Shown here: piece by piece, positions 45,349 through 63,739 of the stretch | How the letters are laid out: the number at the start of each line of letters is the position of its first letter | Position numbering within the stretch: the first letter of the stretch is position 1 | From: Fennellomyces sp. T-0311 | Taxonomy: Eukaryota; Mucoromycota; Mucoromycetes; Mucorales; Lichtheimiaceae | NCBI GenBank assembly: GCA_025266875.1 | Contig: JALLLT010000022.1 | Span: 124,001-188,000, forward strand | DNA: 64,000 nucleotides | Direction of reading: 5' to 3' | Position numbers and translations under genes: made by a program | Notes under the pieces: generated by a model | Databases searched by the model: none | Told to the model about the DNA's origin: nothing | The model's input: only the letters and a program-made list of their open reading frames with translations

Positions 45349-45639
45349 TCATTCATGGGATCTGCTAGATAGCACATCATGGTCAAATGGGTAATATTCT
45401 AGGCACCATGGACTAATTGATCGGTTTGAAACATAATAGAATTGGGTGTCCGCGAATAAGGGACACTCTATCCTTTTCACAACTTTTCCGTCTCGAACAA
45501 GTTCATGGGCAACAGTTACAGCACCAATGAACTCAAAGCCTGTATATCGCAGGACCTCAAAATCAATGTAGCCTTCCCGTTCTTTCCAGCTGGCCGCAGC
45601 AAAGGGTCGGCCGCTTGTTGTGTGGTAAAAAAAATACAA
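45349..45639 (-). CDS. Unassigned minus-strand open block, possibly an exon
   Basis: A 96-codon frame without an ATG at its beginning; a possible splice acceptor (CGGTAG) lies just before it. The translation has protein-like composition (FIGAVTVAHELVRDGKVVKR) but matches no family I know. It lies just upstream of, and divergent from, the BEACH gene. Either an exon of a small divergent gene or a chance frame. Confidence 0.22.
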   Translation of the reverse strand: MYFFYHTTSGRPFAAASWKEREGYIDFEVLRYTGFEFIGAVTVAHELVRDGKVVKRIECPLFADTQFYYVSNRSISPWCLEYYPFDHDVLSSRSHE

Positions 45640-45693
45640 GTTGATCTACCGAAGTGCATAAACTTGGGAATTGAAAACGCGTGATGTTGACAG

Positions 45694-52221
<6,528 letters not shown>

Positions 52222-52384
52222 AAGAATTCTGTACAGCCATGCAGGGTTCCGCCGTAAATGATCTTAGTCATCGTTGAAGCCGGCTCGCATAGTCTTCGAT
52301 AATCTATTTTTTGTGGGGTAAAAAAAACACTCTTTTTTTTTCTTTTTCTTTCAAGTTCAGCCCCGCTCGAACAAATTGATAGCC

Positions 52385-54084
52385 ATGCTCAACGACTGTT
52401 ATCCACCCACTTCACTCTTACCTATGAACGTTATTGGAGCCTCAGTATCCGAGGCAGCCACGTTTGGCTCTCACGAAACAAGAGACATTGTGCTGCCCAA
52501 TCAGACCGAGCATGTCTCGCAAATAGCTGTCGATGTAAAATGCTTTTGAAAAAAAAGGGGGGTGCAAGAAAACTAATCTAGGAGGTTTTTTTTGACGTGC
52601 ATAGATTGGTGGTTCATTAGCCAAGATCGTCTATTTTACTTCATCTGCCGATCGCAAAGGCGGACGTCTTCATTTCAAAAAGTTTGAAACAGAAAAGATC
52701 GACGAGTGCATCGACTTTATCGCAGACCTGGTGGAGGATGCTCGCCACCTTACTTTGAATGAGCAAGTGTTGAAGGCCACGGGAGGTGGTGCGCACTTGT
52801 ACTATGACAAGCTGTCAAAGCGGCTACCCGGCATAGTGGTACAAAAAGAGGACGAAATGGAATGCCTAATTACAGGTACATTGGAATGCAGAATAGCTGC
52901 GAGTTGGCATGGTTACTAATGGTATTGCGTCCATAAACAGGCTTGAACTTTTTCATCACCGAGATACCATACGAAGCGTTTACTTATACCGAGCAGCGTG
53001 ACAAAAACCCGATGCAGTTTGAGGAAACCACTCACAACATATACCCCTACATGGTAAGCATCTTTTTGTTTCAGCATTGGAGCCAAAGCTGACAGTTCCA
53101 TGTGTAGCTGGTCAACATTGGTTCCGGCGTAAGGTAAAAATGGCATGATTTGTGTTGGAGCGTGCAGCCACTAACGCTGGACTCTCCTAGCATACTCAAA
53201 GTGACCGGGCCGGACCAGTTCTCTCGTATTAGTGGCACATCAGTAAGTGAAATACAATTTGCGTAAGATTACTAAGCTAATTTTCTCCTCTATTAGCTGG
53301 GTGGTGGCACACTCTGGGGTCTTTTATCCCTATTGACAGATGCACACAACTTCGACGGTAAAACATGATTGGTCATGGGAAGCTTTTGAGACTGACGCAA
53401 AAGATATATATATATACAGATATGCTGGAAATGTCGCAGGAAGGAGACAACCGAAACGTCGACTTGATGGTTGGAGATATTTATGGGTCGGATTATGGTC
53501 GACTTGGCCTCAAGTCCACGCGGATAGCATCAAGTTTCGGCAAAGTCTTTAAAAAGGGGGTTCGCCAATCGCAAGGCAGTTTCTCATCCGCAGATATTTC
53601 CAAAAGTTTATTATTCATGGTCAGGTAGGTTGAGCCTTGTGAGAAAAAAAGAGCAAGGAGAGTTCCTAACTGCCTTGTAACAGCAACAATATCGGACAGA
53701 TTGCCTATTTGAATGCAAAGCAACATGGCTTGAAGCGGATTTATTTTGGCGGATTTTTCATTCGCGGGCATCCTATCACCATGAACACACTTTCCTACGC
53801 TATCGACTTTTGGTCAGGCGGTGAAATGAAGGCTCTTTTCCTGCGGCACGAAGGCCATCTTGGTGCTACTGGTGCCGTAAGTATCATCAATCGAATCCTC
53901 GTGCTGGCTTGAGAACTAACAAACCTCTTTGCATCAGTTCCTCAAACACCAGCCTATCAAAAAGGCCCGCCACAGCTTCTCCTTCTCTGAAAACTTCCGA
54001 CCCGATACTTCTGCTACACCTAGCGGAGTGTATGATGTATTAGAGCAAACCAATGTAGAGCTTCGTTCAGACGACAAGATATAG
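52385..54084 (+). CDS. CAB1: Pantothenate kinase (eukaryotic type II)
   Basis: Catalyses ATP-dependent phosphorylation of pantothenate, the first and usually rate-limiting step of coenzyme A synthesis, in the cytosol. Nine exons (52385-52534, 52605-52875, 52941-53053, 53108-53133, 53191-53242, 53297-53357, 53420-53624, 53684-53876, 53938-54084) splice in frame to 405 residues, slightly longer than yeast Cab1. Recognised motifs: the ATP-binding loop [47 protein letters not shown], then [12 protein letters not shown] and [11 protein letters not shown] near the end. The start at 52385 is the first ATG of the open exon; a second Met at 52426 is possible. It lies about 160 bp downstream of the BEACH gene in the same direction. 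Confidence 0.93.
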
Positions 54085-54597
54085 TTAAATCCCCTCTTTT
54101 CCCGCTGTTGTGTGTGTGTATTTCCTTTTTGTTATTTTTTTCCTTAGTTCAATCTATAAAAGTTATTTACGACTGCCGTTCTTGATGTAACCCGAAACGA
54201 CCCGGTTTCTTCAATGAAATACGGTTAGATCCCTCGTCCACTCATTTACACAAAACTTTCTTGTGCGGGGTAGCTGAACCCTGGGCCATTACTTCACTCT
54301 CTTCTCTATTTTGCCTGCATACCCTGCATGCAAAAAGTTGAATGTCCATCCGGCTTGCGGTTTTTGTAAACAGGCTGAATAAATGAAAAAACGCCTTTTC
54401 TGCTCATTTCCAGAATATGGAATATATACGCATTGGGTCTATTTCTCTAGAAAAAAATGCATCCTATAGGAGATTTTATCACCTTATTGGGTAATTTTTC
54501 CTTGGTGTTAATGTAACATACGAGAAAGAAAAATCACGGAAAGGCACATAATTCCCGTTTCTTTCACACGGAGAAATGGGAGATCAAAAAAAAAACG
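54085..54597. other. Intergenic between pantothenate kinase and GH3 genes
   Basis: About 510 bp holding the 3' end of the kinase gene and the upstream region of the beta-glucosidase. Poly-A and poly-T runs are present; no ORF or defined site was found apart from the TATA box listed separately. Confidence 0.5.
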
Positions 54598-54606
54598 TAT
54601 ATAAAG
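54598..54606 (+). promoter_or_regulatory. TATA box of the GH3 gene
   Basis: TATATAAAG after an A-rich run, about 39 bp before the ATG at 54645, giving a short purine-rich leader. Confidence 0.6.
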
Positions 54607-54644
54607 GGAGAGGCTATTGAGGAGGAACCAACAGCTATACAATC

Positions 54645-57338
54645 ATGCGTTTATCTACTTGTGCCAGTGGACTCCTGGCGATTCTCTCGGTATTTCAAGT
54701 CACTACCGCACGGCCCACCCCATCAGATGACGGAGTACTTTCATGGGAAGAAGCTTATGCCAAAGCCGAGAAATTGATTTCTTCGTGGTCTTTGGAGGAA
54801 CAAGTGAACATTACCACTGGTACCGGCAATGAACAAGGTCCTTGCGAAGGCAATACCGCGCCTACGAGCACATTCCCTGCCCTCTGCCTGAATGATGGAC
54901 CCACCGGTCTTCGCCGTGCCTTCAATACCAGTCAGTTTGTTGCGGGCATCAACTGTGCTGCCACCTGGGACAAGGAGCTGATTCATCAGCGCGGTGCTTA
55001 CATGGGCCAAGAGTTCAAGGACAAGGGCGTTAATGTCATGCTGGGTCCTGGCATGAATTTGCTTCGTGTTCCCCGGGGTGGAAGAAATTGGGAGTATTAC
55101 GGTGAGGATCCTTTCCTTGCTGGCGTAGGTGCTTCTGAAACGATCAAGGGTATTCAGAGCGCGGGCATGGTAATGTGTCTTTGATTCCTTTGATGCCTGC
55201 TTTTGGTTAATTGTGGTTATGTACAAATAGATTGCCACGGCCAAACATGCCATCGGTAACGAGGAAGAAGCCAATCGTTATACTGTATGCTGTTGTTTTG
55301 GGAAACTGGTGTGTGCGAGGGCTAACATGAGGCTATTGTTAGGTCGATACCGTGATGGATGACAAGACTTTACACGAATTGTACTTGTGGCCGTTTGCTC
55401 GTGCTGTCGAAGCTGGTGCTGCTGCTGCCATGTGCTCCTACAGTAAGTTGCCACGCGTTGTTGTGGATAAGATATTCAAGGTTATTCGCGCGGATAGACA
55501 AGGTCAACGGCACGTACGCTTGTGACAGCGATTATGTTATGAATCATTTGTTGAAGGAGGAGCTCGGTTTCAAGGGCTTTATCATGTCCGACTGGTGGGC
55601 CACGCACTCTACTGTCAACGCTGCAAACAGTGGACTCGATATGACCATGCCTGGTAACATACTAACGATTGAAACGAGTGTAACAGTTACTTACTGCAAT
55701 ATAAACAGGTGATGCTAATGCCGATAGTATCACGGGTGGTGGCCTTTGGTATGGAAAGAACCTTACGGATGCCGTCGAAAGAGGCGACGTTTCCGAGGAA
55801 CGAGTACATGACATGGCCCTCCGCATTGCCGCTGCTTGGTACAAGGTAAAGAAAAAAACGCTACTTATTCAAAAACTAATGCATTTGTACAGGTCGGACA
55901 AGACAAGGATTTCCCTGAATTGACATTCAATTACTTTGACTCCACTGTCGGTCAAGAACTCAATGTCCAACGCAACCACAAGGAAAACATTCGTGCAATG
56001 GGTGCATCTTCAGTCGTTCTTCTAAAGAACGAGGAGGATATTCTTCCTCTCAAGGAAGATCAAATCAAGAAACTTGCCATTATCGGCAGTGATGCCGGAC
56101 CAGACCCAGAGTAAGTGTTCTATACTATTGCGTCTGTGGTCAAAAACTAATATATAACATGAACAGGGGTCTGAACCAATGCATGGACGGCAGTTGTTCG
56201 CGAGGTACATTGACTCAAGGTTGGGGTTCCGGCTCTTGTTACCTTCCGTATCTTGTTACGGTACGTTTTGAGGATACATGGAGAAAACGCGAAAACTAAT
56301 TCGATTTTTGCAGCCACTGGATGGTATTACTGCTCGTGCTTCCGATGATATTGAAATCACACATACATTTGATGACTTTGATCTTGAGAACGCTGCTGAA
56401 ATTGCTGCTGATGCCGATATTGCTCTTGTGTTTGCCAAATCTGACTCCGGTGAAATGTACATTGTGGTCGATGACAATCCAGGTGACCGTAATAACATTT
56501 CGCTCTGGTACGGTGGCGATGATTTGGTAACTTGAACTGTGATCTCATCATTATATAAGGTGTAACTAACGATATATATTACAGATCAAAGCAGTTGCTG
56601 ATGCAAATGAGAACACTGTTGTGGTCATTCATTCCGTCGGTCCTATTGACTTCCCGTCGTCATGGTACGATCATCCTAATGTCAAGGCCATCGTATGGCC
56701 CGGCTTACCCGGCCAGGAAACCGGCAACTCACTTGCCGATGTCTTGTTTGGTGACTACAATCCCTCCGGCCGTCTTCCATACACCATTGCCAAAAAGGAG
56801 TCCGATTATTTTGCCGACATTTCTGAAGATCTGACCGTAAGCAAACCCTCAACAACAAACCAAATTTGTGCTTGACATTATCACACAGGTTGAATACACC
56901 GAAGGTGTCTACATTGGCTACCGCCACTTTGACAAGAATGACATTGAGCCGCTCTACGAATTCGGCTACGGCTTGTCCTACACCACCTACGAATACAGCA
57001 ATTTGAAGGTCAACACCAAAAAGCACAACAAAAAGGGAACTTTGGCCAGTGCTTCGGTATTTGTTGCAAACACTGGCAAGGTCGATGGATCCGAGGTTGT
57101 CCAGGCATACATTGGGTTCCCCGAAGAAGCTGATCAACCCATCAAGCAGCTCCGTGGCTTTGAAAAGGTGTTCTTGAAGGCTGGCAAGAAGAGCAAGGTC
57201 GATTTTGAATTCACTGCTACTGAGCTTTCTTATTGGGATGTGGTCCAGCAGAAATGGGTCGTTCCCTCGGGTGAATTCACTCTTTCGATCGGCCATTCGA
57301 GTCGTGACATTCGTCAGACTGCTACATTTACACTTTAA
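54645..57338 (+). CDS. Secreted beta-glucosidase, glycoside hydrolase family 3
   Basis: Hydrolyses beta-linked glucosides, releasing glucose from cellobiose and similar oligosaccharides outside the cell. Ten exons (54645-55169, 55231-55284, 55343-55442, 55498-55653, 55709-55845, 55893-56110, 56167-56260, 56314-56526, 56585-56836, 56889-57338) splice in frame to 732 residues. A signal peptide (about 1-22, ending near TTARP) comes first. The GH3 N-domain contains [33 protein letters not shown] and [12 protein letters not shown], with the nucleophile Asp at about 258. The GH3 C-domain includes [15 protein letters not shown] and [21 protein letters not shown]-terminal Fn3-like domain ends in TATFTL. 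The length is normal for the family. A TATA box lies at 54598. Confidence 0.94.
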
Positions 57339-59173
57339 ATTTACCCTTATTACAGTAGCAGTAGATCTGTTATATTTCGTTATTTCTCCTTATTTTCGTC
57401 ACTGTCTGACTAAATAAAAACGTTTTCCTATATTTATATAAATAACCATAATGAACCCTATAGCCGTAGTGATTGTTTGTTGCGGCAAATACTCTGTGCG
57501 TTTAGCGAGTGTAGTGTCTATAAAAGTAAAGAGGAAACTAGATATCACAGCATGATATCGAGGCCAAATGAACCCTCAGCTTCATCCGCTGTATCGAAAG
57601 TATGGAAGCTGGCGGATTTCTCTGATGCTGTTACAACGGCGCCTAAAGAGCTAGTACTACAGGGCTTTTAGTTGAAAACGGAACGATACACACAGAGTTT
57701 TGTTGTACCCACCGAAAAAGTTAAGAGTTTCTGATAAGGCTCTATGTTTCCTTGCTCTTATCTTCTCCATTTTTCAAGTTTTTCAAGCTTGCCGTTTTCA
57801 TGCCTTGCTTTTTGACCTAATCCATCCAAAATCGGAATATATTTATGCGATGTCATTTCATTCTTTTTTTTTTTTACTTTAACCGATATAAAACAAGCAA
57901 CGGCCTAAGTGGAAACTCTTTTAACTTATGTACACGGTTGTAAGTTATACTTTGAAAAATTTGATTTAAAGTTGGCGCTTTGTCTCGAAAAGCTGGGAGT
58001 TTTTCGAAACGGCAGACCTGATGTCATCGTAAGAGTACCAATTCCACAAGCTCTAAACCTCACTCAATGTTCTGGAAAAGCGCTAACTTTTTGAGACAAA
58101 GAACTAGCTTTTGTATCGACGACTACAAAGTCTAACTTGGAGCTTTGTATGTGGTGTTCCAAATGTTGGGAGTTACGGAACTAGTAATTTGCAGAGTCAG
58201 CATTCTGCGGGACCGATTTGCGACCAGGATCCGTAGACATAGATCAATAACTTCTGAGTGAGCGCCCGAATCGTGTTGGGCTACATAGAATGCCAAGTTT
58301 ACTTGGCCAAGTAACTTACTGGACGTCTTTGCATAAATTTTTATATCTACTCGCGACCATCTTTTTTGAAAAAGCTCTGAATTTTGCGGACAAAACCAAC
58401 TTCTAAGAGTGGATGTCAGTGTTTTGAACGAGGTTTATTAAACGTTTTCAGACACTTTCTTCACTTATCGGCATGCATCGCAAAATTCGATGTGTGTCGT
58501 CCAATCTCTACGTTAAATTCTGTACCAACTGACATTGATTTTTTTGTCCTTTTCCAGTAATCGTAGAATGACTTCGTTAAAAATAAAAAAACCGTCGAAA
58601 GGGTGTTTTCACTGTACAAGATGAAAAAATAGGGTATAATGTGAAACGACGTGTTGCACCAATCCAGCTTGCTGGAACTGGCTTCCAAATTTGGGCAGCA
58701 ACTGTCGATCAAAAGCTTTGCAGTGGAAGCATTCGCAATGAGCTCATTTCAACATGGCCATTTTGATTTTTTTAATGCACAATGTCGCGAATTTCCATTT
58801 AAGAAAGGTAATTCAATCTTAAGTTGCGCGATGTCAGCACAGTTCGGCGCCCTGTTGCGAATATAAAGCCTGCTTTAGTCAAGCAGTAACACTTGCTGTC
58901 AATGTGTGTACAGGGGCTCACGGAGGTAGGGGAGTGTCTGTGCATAGTTAATTTATTTCCAAGACAACCGATGCCAATTGTACTGTGCCTTGTTTCAGAC
59001 CAGCGTTGCGATTCGCGTTGCGATTCGCGTCGCACTTCCTCCGATGCACACCTTTGATCTTGTTGCTGCGGCTTCCCGCATAAACAGAAAGCAATTTGAT
59101 TTGCCGAAAAAAAAATCAAAACGATACAAAGATCATTTTCTACTTTTTTTCTTTTCTCTTCATCACGTTGACC
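57339..59173. other. Intergenic, no gene recognised
   Basis: About 1.8 kb. A small hyphenated palindrome (GATATCA...TGATATC) lies near 57541, and the string CTTTGTCTCGAAAAG near 57979 recurs inverted near 58090. Short frames show no domains; nothing else was recognised. Confidence 0.45.
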
Positions 59174-60063
59174 ATGTCCGGATCTTGCGCGCTTCTTGCT
59201 GCTGCCATTACTGCTACTATTGCTACTACCACTGTTTTCCTTTTCCTTGCTGTCATGCTCCCTTCACGCACTTCACCCATTTCCCAATTTCTTCCAACCG
59301 TCGATCTTCGCGAAGACGACGGCCTCCGCAACTTTTCCGTCCTTTTCCTCGCTTTCCTTATCTTCATCCGTTCCACCTGCTTTCCCGAGCCTTTGCCTCC
59401 CGTTGAGGAGATGCCGCCTTACAGTACGTAAACTGTTGTGTCAAAGTAAAAGAGCGAAATACTGATTTCACGTGCATTAAAACAGGCGATGACCGTGACG
59501 ATGACGTTGACACCGTTACCAGAGGAGTGGAAAAAGGAGAAGTTGAAGAAGAAGTTGAAGAAGAAGCTGTTGATGTGAATGACAGTCTCGAGCCAGTGCC
59601 TGTTGAGCCAGTGCCTGTTGAGCCCGTGCGCCTTGCGCCAGTGCCTTCTGTGCCAGTGCCTTCTGTGCCAATGCCGCGTATTTGCGAGGTGTTCAAGTAC
59701 GATGAAGAGTGCGATGACGATGAAGTTGACGACAGTGACGATGAAGTTGACGACGAGAAAGATGACGATGAGCAAGAAGCCGGTGGTGCTCATGACGAGG
59801 ACGTCGATATCGAGCTGTTGGTTCAGCAATTTGCTCAGTTGCATGTACGTGACGAGCATGCCCAGGTGCCCCCTGCCACTGAGAGCAAAGTCGACGACGA
59901 CTTGGAGCGGATGGTGGAGCAGTTTGCTCATTTACTTATCCTCGACGAGGATATTGAAATGGAAGACGCCCCTCTCGACGAAGATGTTGTGATGCGACGA
60001 GCGCCACCCCTCGGCCCCGAGCATATGGTGGTTGACCCCACCTGGCCGGTACTCCTGCCGTAA
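59174..60063 (+). CDS. Membrane protein with two hydrophobic segments and a highly acidic tail
   Basis: Two exons (59174-59423 and 59486-60063) joined by a 62-nt GT-AG intron in frame give 275 residues. Residues about 5-28 and 52-66 are hydrophobic and probably membrane-spanning or a signal anchor. The rest is very acidic, with Glu/Val repeats (EVEEEVEEEAV), a run of short Pro-Val repeats (VPVEP x2, VPSVP x2) and Asp/Glu clusters (DDDEVDDSDDEVDDEKDDD). Two similar helical blocks follow: LLVQQFAQLHVRDE and RMVEQFAHLLILDE, the second about 40 residues after the first. No known family was recognised. The internal duplication and open spliced frame support a real gene. Confidence 0.55.
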
Positions 60064-63003
60064 GGCTTTTTCTTCTTTCTGCTCCCCTCCCCTATCCCCC
60101 TCCCCTATCCCTCGGCGACGAGAAAATATACGAAAACGGTGAAAAAAATGTCATAACCTCTACGAAACCCTCCAAAAAATATTTCAAAACAAAAAACTAC
60201 AAAAAAATGCCCCTTGTTGCTCCCCCCACCTCTCTCTCTCTCTGTATGAATATCGCCTTTTCTTTTTTTATACCCTTTCATATACCGCCTTTTGATACCA
60301 CCCTTTCTGTATACCCATCATTTTCTCGATATCACCAACTTTCACACCATTTTCACGTACCCTCCTCATACCGTCATTCTGCATACCACGTTCTGTATAC
60401 CCTTCACTTTTGGTGACGGTGGTAAGTCTTTATACAAGCACACAAACATATATAGCTAACTTGACTTTTAGATTCTTCTCCGAGGGAATGGTGAAGACAA
60501 GAATGAGCAGTATGTTCTGCGAACCGCTCTATCAACGGGACACCAAATGAACTCGCCGACCCGTTCCAGGCCACCCTTCTCTGTCAGAACCGAGTATGGT
60601 GGTCTGGAACATTGAAGCAATGCGAAAAATGATGGACCCCGTCATGCGCTCGCCCCATATGCCTCACAAACCAAGGAAAAAGTGAGGCACCAAACCGGGC
60701 AAAACATGGCGGGGTCCCTTACCTTTGGTAACCCATGGCAAGTCAAGCATCAAGGTACCGTGATTCGGGAGCAAGAGCCGTACTGTGCGAACATCCAATG
60801 GCTCCAAAGGACGCTTCAACAAGGCGGCCCCAACGACTGCAGTGGTGCTGAAAACTTGGCTTACCGACACTATTTCACTGAGTGAGTCAAGAGCTGGAAG
60901 AAAAGGCATAGGATGCCACCAAGCAAAGAAGTACCCTCCACCTTGGTCAAAATGTCACTACATCAGGTGCGCCGAATACCCGCAAAAGCCAAGCATTGCG
61001 TGGATGAGTATGGCTAAAGCCAAACAGGTACACTCGTCAAACACGTCAACTCCATTAGCACAGTCAACTGACCTTGTCTAAATCTAGCCACAACCTGTTT
61101 CAAGCCTGACCATGTCACCACTTCACCATGACATCCCACTTAAAACTACTTGCGCTGGACCAAACCAAGATCACAACGCCAAATCTGGAGCACATGGTGG
61201 GATCCTCCCTTCGCCAGAATACACAATACCAAGCGGGATTCAAACACGCGGAATCCTTGGTCAAATGTCAATGGCGGTCATTGCAATGAAGCCAACTCAA
61301 GTTTCCATTGAAGCTACATTCCGAGAAACAAAATCGTTCTTTATGGTGGCTGCGTCTCGAAAGAACACATTTCTCGTCTGCTGTTACCTGGGTTATCGGT
61401 CGCATTTAACTACGCTATGCAACATAATATGAAACATATCAGGGGTATCAAGGGGCAAGGAGGCACACTGATTGGAGAGCCAAGGACAAGAAGCACTATC
61501 GTTGCCAAGGGCAAGTGGCAAAGCAATCCGCCATCCAACATCTCATATGTCACCATCACCACCGATCGCCGCACGAGGATATCGTGAGGGTCATCAAGAG
61601 GAGAGCACCAACTGCAGAATACATAAGCTGCCTTATCGCAAGTTCAAATGGGAAACCAAGCATCAAAGCTAAACTGCGTGGAGCAATTGAAAAATCATCG
61701 TCATACGTCGTCATCGTCGAACAAACAACCAACAGAAGCGAAATCCAGTGGTCATCGTTATCACCAAGCACAGCATGAAAGTCACCAATGCAGGAAGCAG
61801 CTATCGTTATCCTCGTCATCATCAGCTATTGGCTGCACCACAAAGTACTAGCCGTAAATTCAGAGACTACTTTACATTATTGTCAACAAGGGTGAAACCG
61901 TCAGCATAGACAGAAAACGTCGTCTACATTCTCACCACTGTCGCTTTTTCTGTCGAACAACCCCGCAGGTTTGCATTTTATTTCATCGGATAATATTGAC
62001 GCGCGAAACTTAACTGTGTACTCGTATAGTCAACGAATCTCCAGTGAGAGAACCATTGTATAAAGTGTCAAAACACATGGTCAACCGCAAACGATCGCCG
62101 TAAAGAGCCATATCAGCAAAAAATTGCTACGCAAGATCTTCTTCGATATGGGCAATCAAGGCACCGAATAGCCAGCAGAGGAAATAACTTGCCAAGACAA
62201 AGGTAAATAGTGGGCAATGCACCATCAATCCATCTCAATAGCTGATACAGTCATCATGAAGCGCTGCCATCATTCCATCAGCAAACTCCAGCACTGCAAG
62301 AAACGAAGAATCCGAACACAGGCGCACAGATATGGGCCATCGAAGCTCACATCAGCACCGAAAAGCCATCATCTACACTTATGCGGAAGGACACACGTCA
62401 AGAGCAAATCATCGGCAGCAATGGGATACTTGCTGCCCCAGCGATAGCGATCTTTTTGAATCAAGCCGAGCAAGTCCAAACACCACAAGCTCTTGATAAA
62501 GCATCACTATTCCAAACACGCAAACCAACTCCCAAGCCGAAAACAAAAATGATCATGTCAAGAAGCTATTTTTGTGAGTCACCTTTTCCAATATGCCGTG
62601 GATCGAAATCAATCTCCTTGTACCGTCGGTAAACAAAGCTATGGTTTCTCGGAATCCGCGATTATATCCACTGGTGTTACGACATCAACAACCGTACAGT
62701 TATCGATCACCTTATTTGCAATCTTGATCTTGCTTTACCGATCAAGGCAACTCCGTCAACTTGGTCTCTGATCTTCGATCTCTTCGACAATATGGGAATA
62801 TCATATGAAACTCGGTGATATCATGGATCATTGAGGCTATTGCACAAAAGCATTCGTGCTCTCCGTCCCCGGAGTATCATCAATATAATTTTCACAATAA
62901 AACAATGCATAATTTGTCTCGTTAATCGAAAACTTTTTTCTCGTTATGTAAGCGATACCAAACTCGCAATATGTTTTATACAATCAACACGTAAAGTATG
63001 TTC
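60064..63003. other. Gene-poor, strand-asymmetric region
   Basis: After the acidic-protein gene comes a pyrimidine-rich stretch (60220-60415) with a loosely repeated ATACC-type word, then about 2 kb (60900-62640) in which the plus strand is visibly rich in A and C. Frames such as 60682-60885 (plus) and 60909-60664 (minus) overlap, lack motifs and end soon. Decayed coding sequence, a non-coding transcript or an old repeat are all possible. Confidence 0.4.
60222..60415 (+). repeat. Degenerate pyrimidine-rich repeat with ATACC words
   Basis: Within about 190 bp the word (T)ATACC occurs about seven times at irregular spacing (TATACCC, ATATACCGCC, GATACCACC, GTATACCC, CATACCG, CATACCA, GTATACCC), after a CT run. 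CTGTATACCC occurs twice. It may be a decayed minisatellite; no function is visible. Confidence 0.4.
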
Positions 63004-63739
63004 TCAGTTGTGGATGACTTTTGACAAAAAAAAGGTCAAGACTGGAAGAGAGGAATGAATCAGCAATAGGTATTGTTGCACGAACCTGCATCTTCCGGTG
63101 GTTCGATTAATTGGTTTCTTTCCGTAAGCTGACATACGGACAGCAATAGCTGAACCGCCGTACTTTCCTTTGCTTTCACACTCGAGTTTTGCGCAATACA
63201 CCCGATAGTATCCATAATATTTGTGAAAGTCTGTTCCTCGGTCGCGAAATATTGTCGTATGTAGTCATTAATTGCCGCTTCAATGTCTCATAGTGCATAA
63301 GGAATCCTAGTAAAACAGTTGGCTATAGACTTTCGTGGCGGTGGGTTGGACATTATGTACATATGGGCAGAAAAAAATATAACTCTTAGACAAAACAGGT
63401 TAGTGCAAACCAACCTATTGATCCTGTTTTTTCCAGATTCTTGGCTAATGCGAGGAATGCCGAACTGTCTATTAAAAAATGTACACATTTCATGGACGTA
63501 AACTTTGGTTGTTATACTATAGCAACAGATAAACCATGCTAATTCCTTTCATTCATCCAAGGATATGCTAATACACAGTACCGCGAGATTCAAGTTTACA
63601 AAATTTCTGTGCAAGATTTGTTTGCTTCATCTACATATCACCCCGTGACAACCTAACCACTTTGGATTGGTAGCAGTATTTGCAAAAGACTAATGGCTGC
63701 TTCTGGACTCGTTCCTTCCGGAAAACGCTTTTTTAAAGA
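63004..63739 (-). CDS. Exons of an unrecognised gene (3' part)
   Basis: Four consecutive blocks join in frame: 63739-63658 (SLKKRFPEGTSPEAAISLLQ...), 63468-63415 (SSAFLALAKNLEKTGSI), 63286-63086 (IEAAINDYIRQYFATEEQTF...) and 63041-63004 (LTFFLSKVIHN and stop). Introns are 189, 128 and 44 nt with GT...AG ends. The joined text is helical and soluble-looking, with no membrane segment or signature I can name. The 5' part lies upstream, possibly including the open block at 63920-63760, or beyond the window. The reading is convincing at the exon level but the two larger introns are unverified. Confidence 0.45.

Noticed and set aside
57963..58100. Inverted CTTTGTCTC words as a MITE
   Set aside because: The matching segments are short and in inconsistent order, with no terminal repeat or target duplication.
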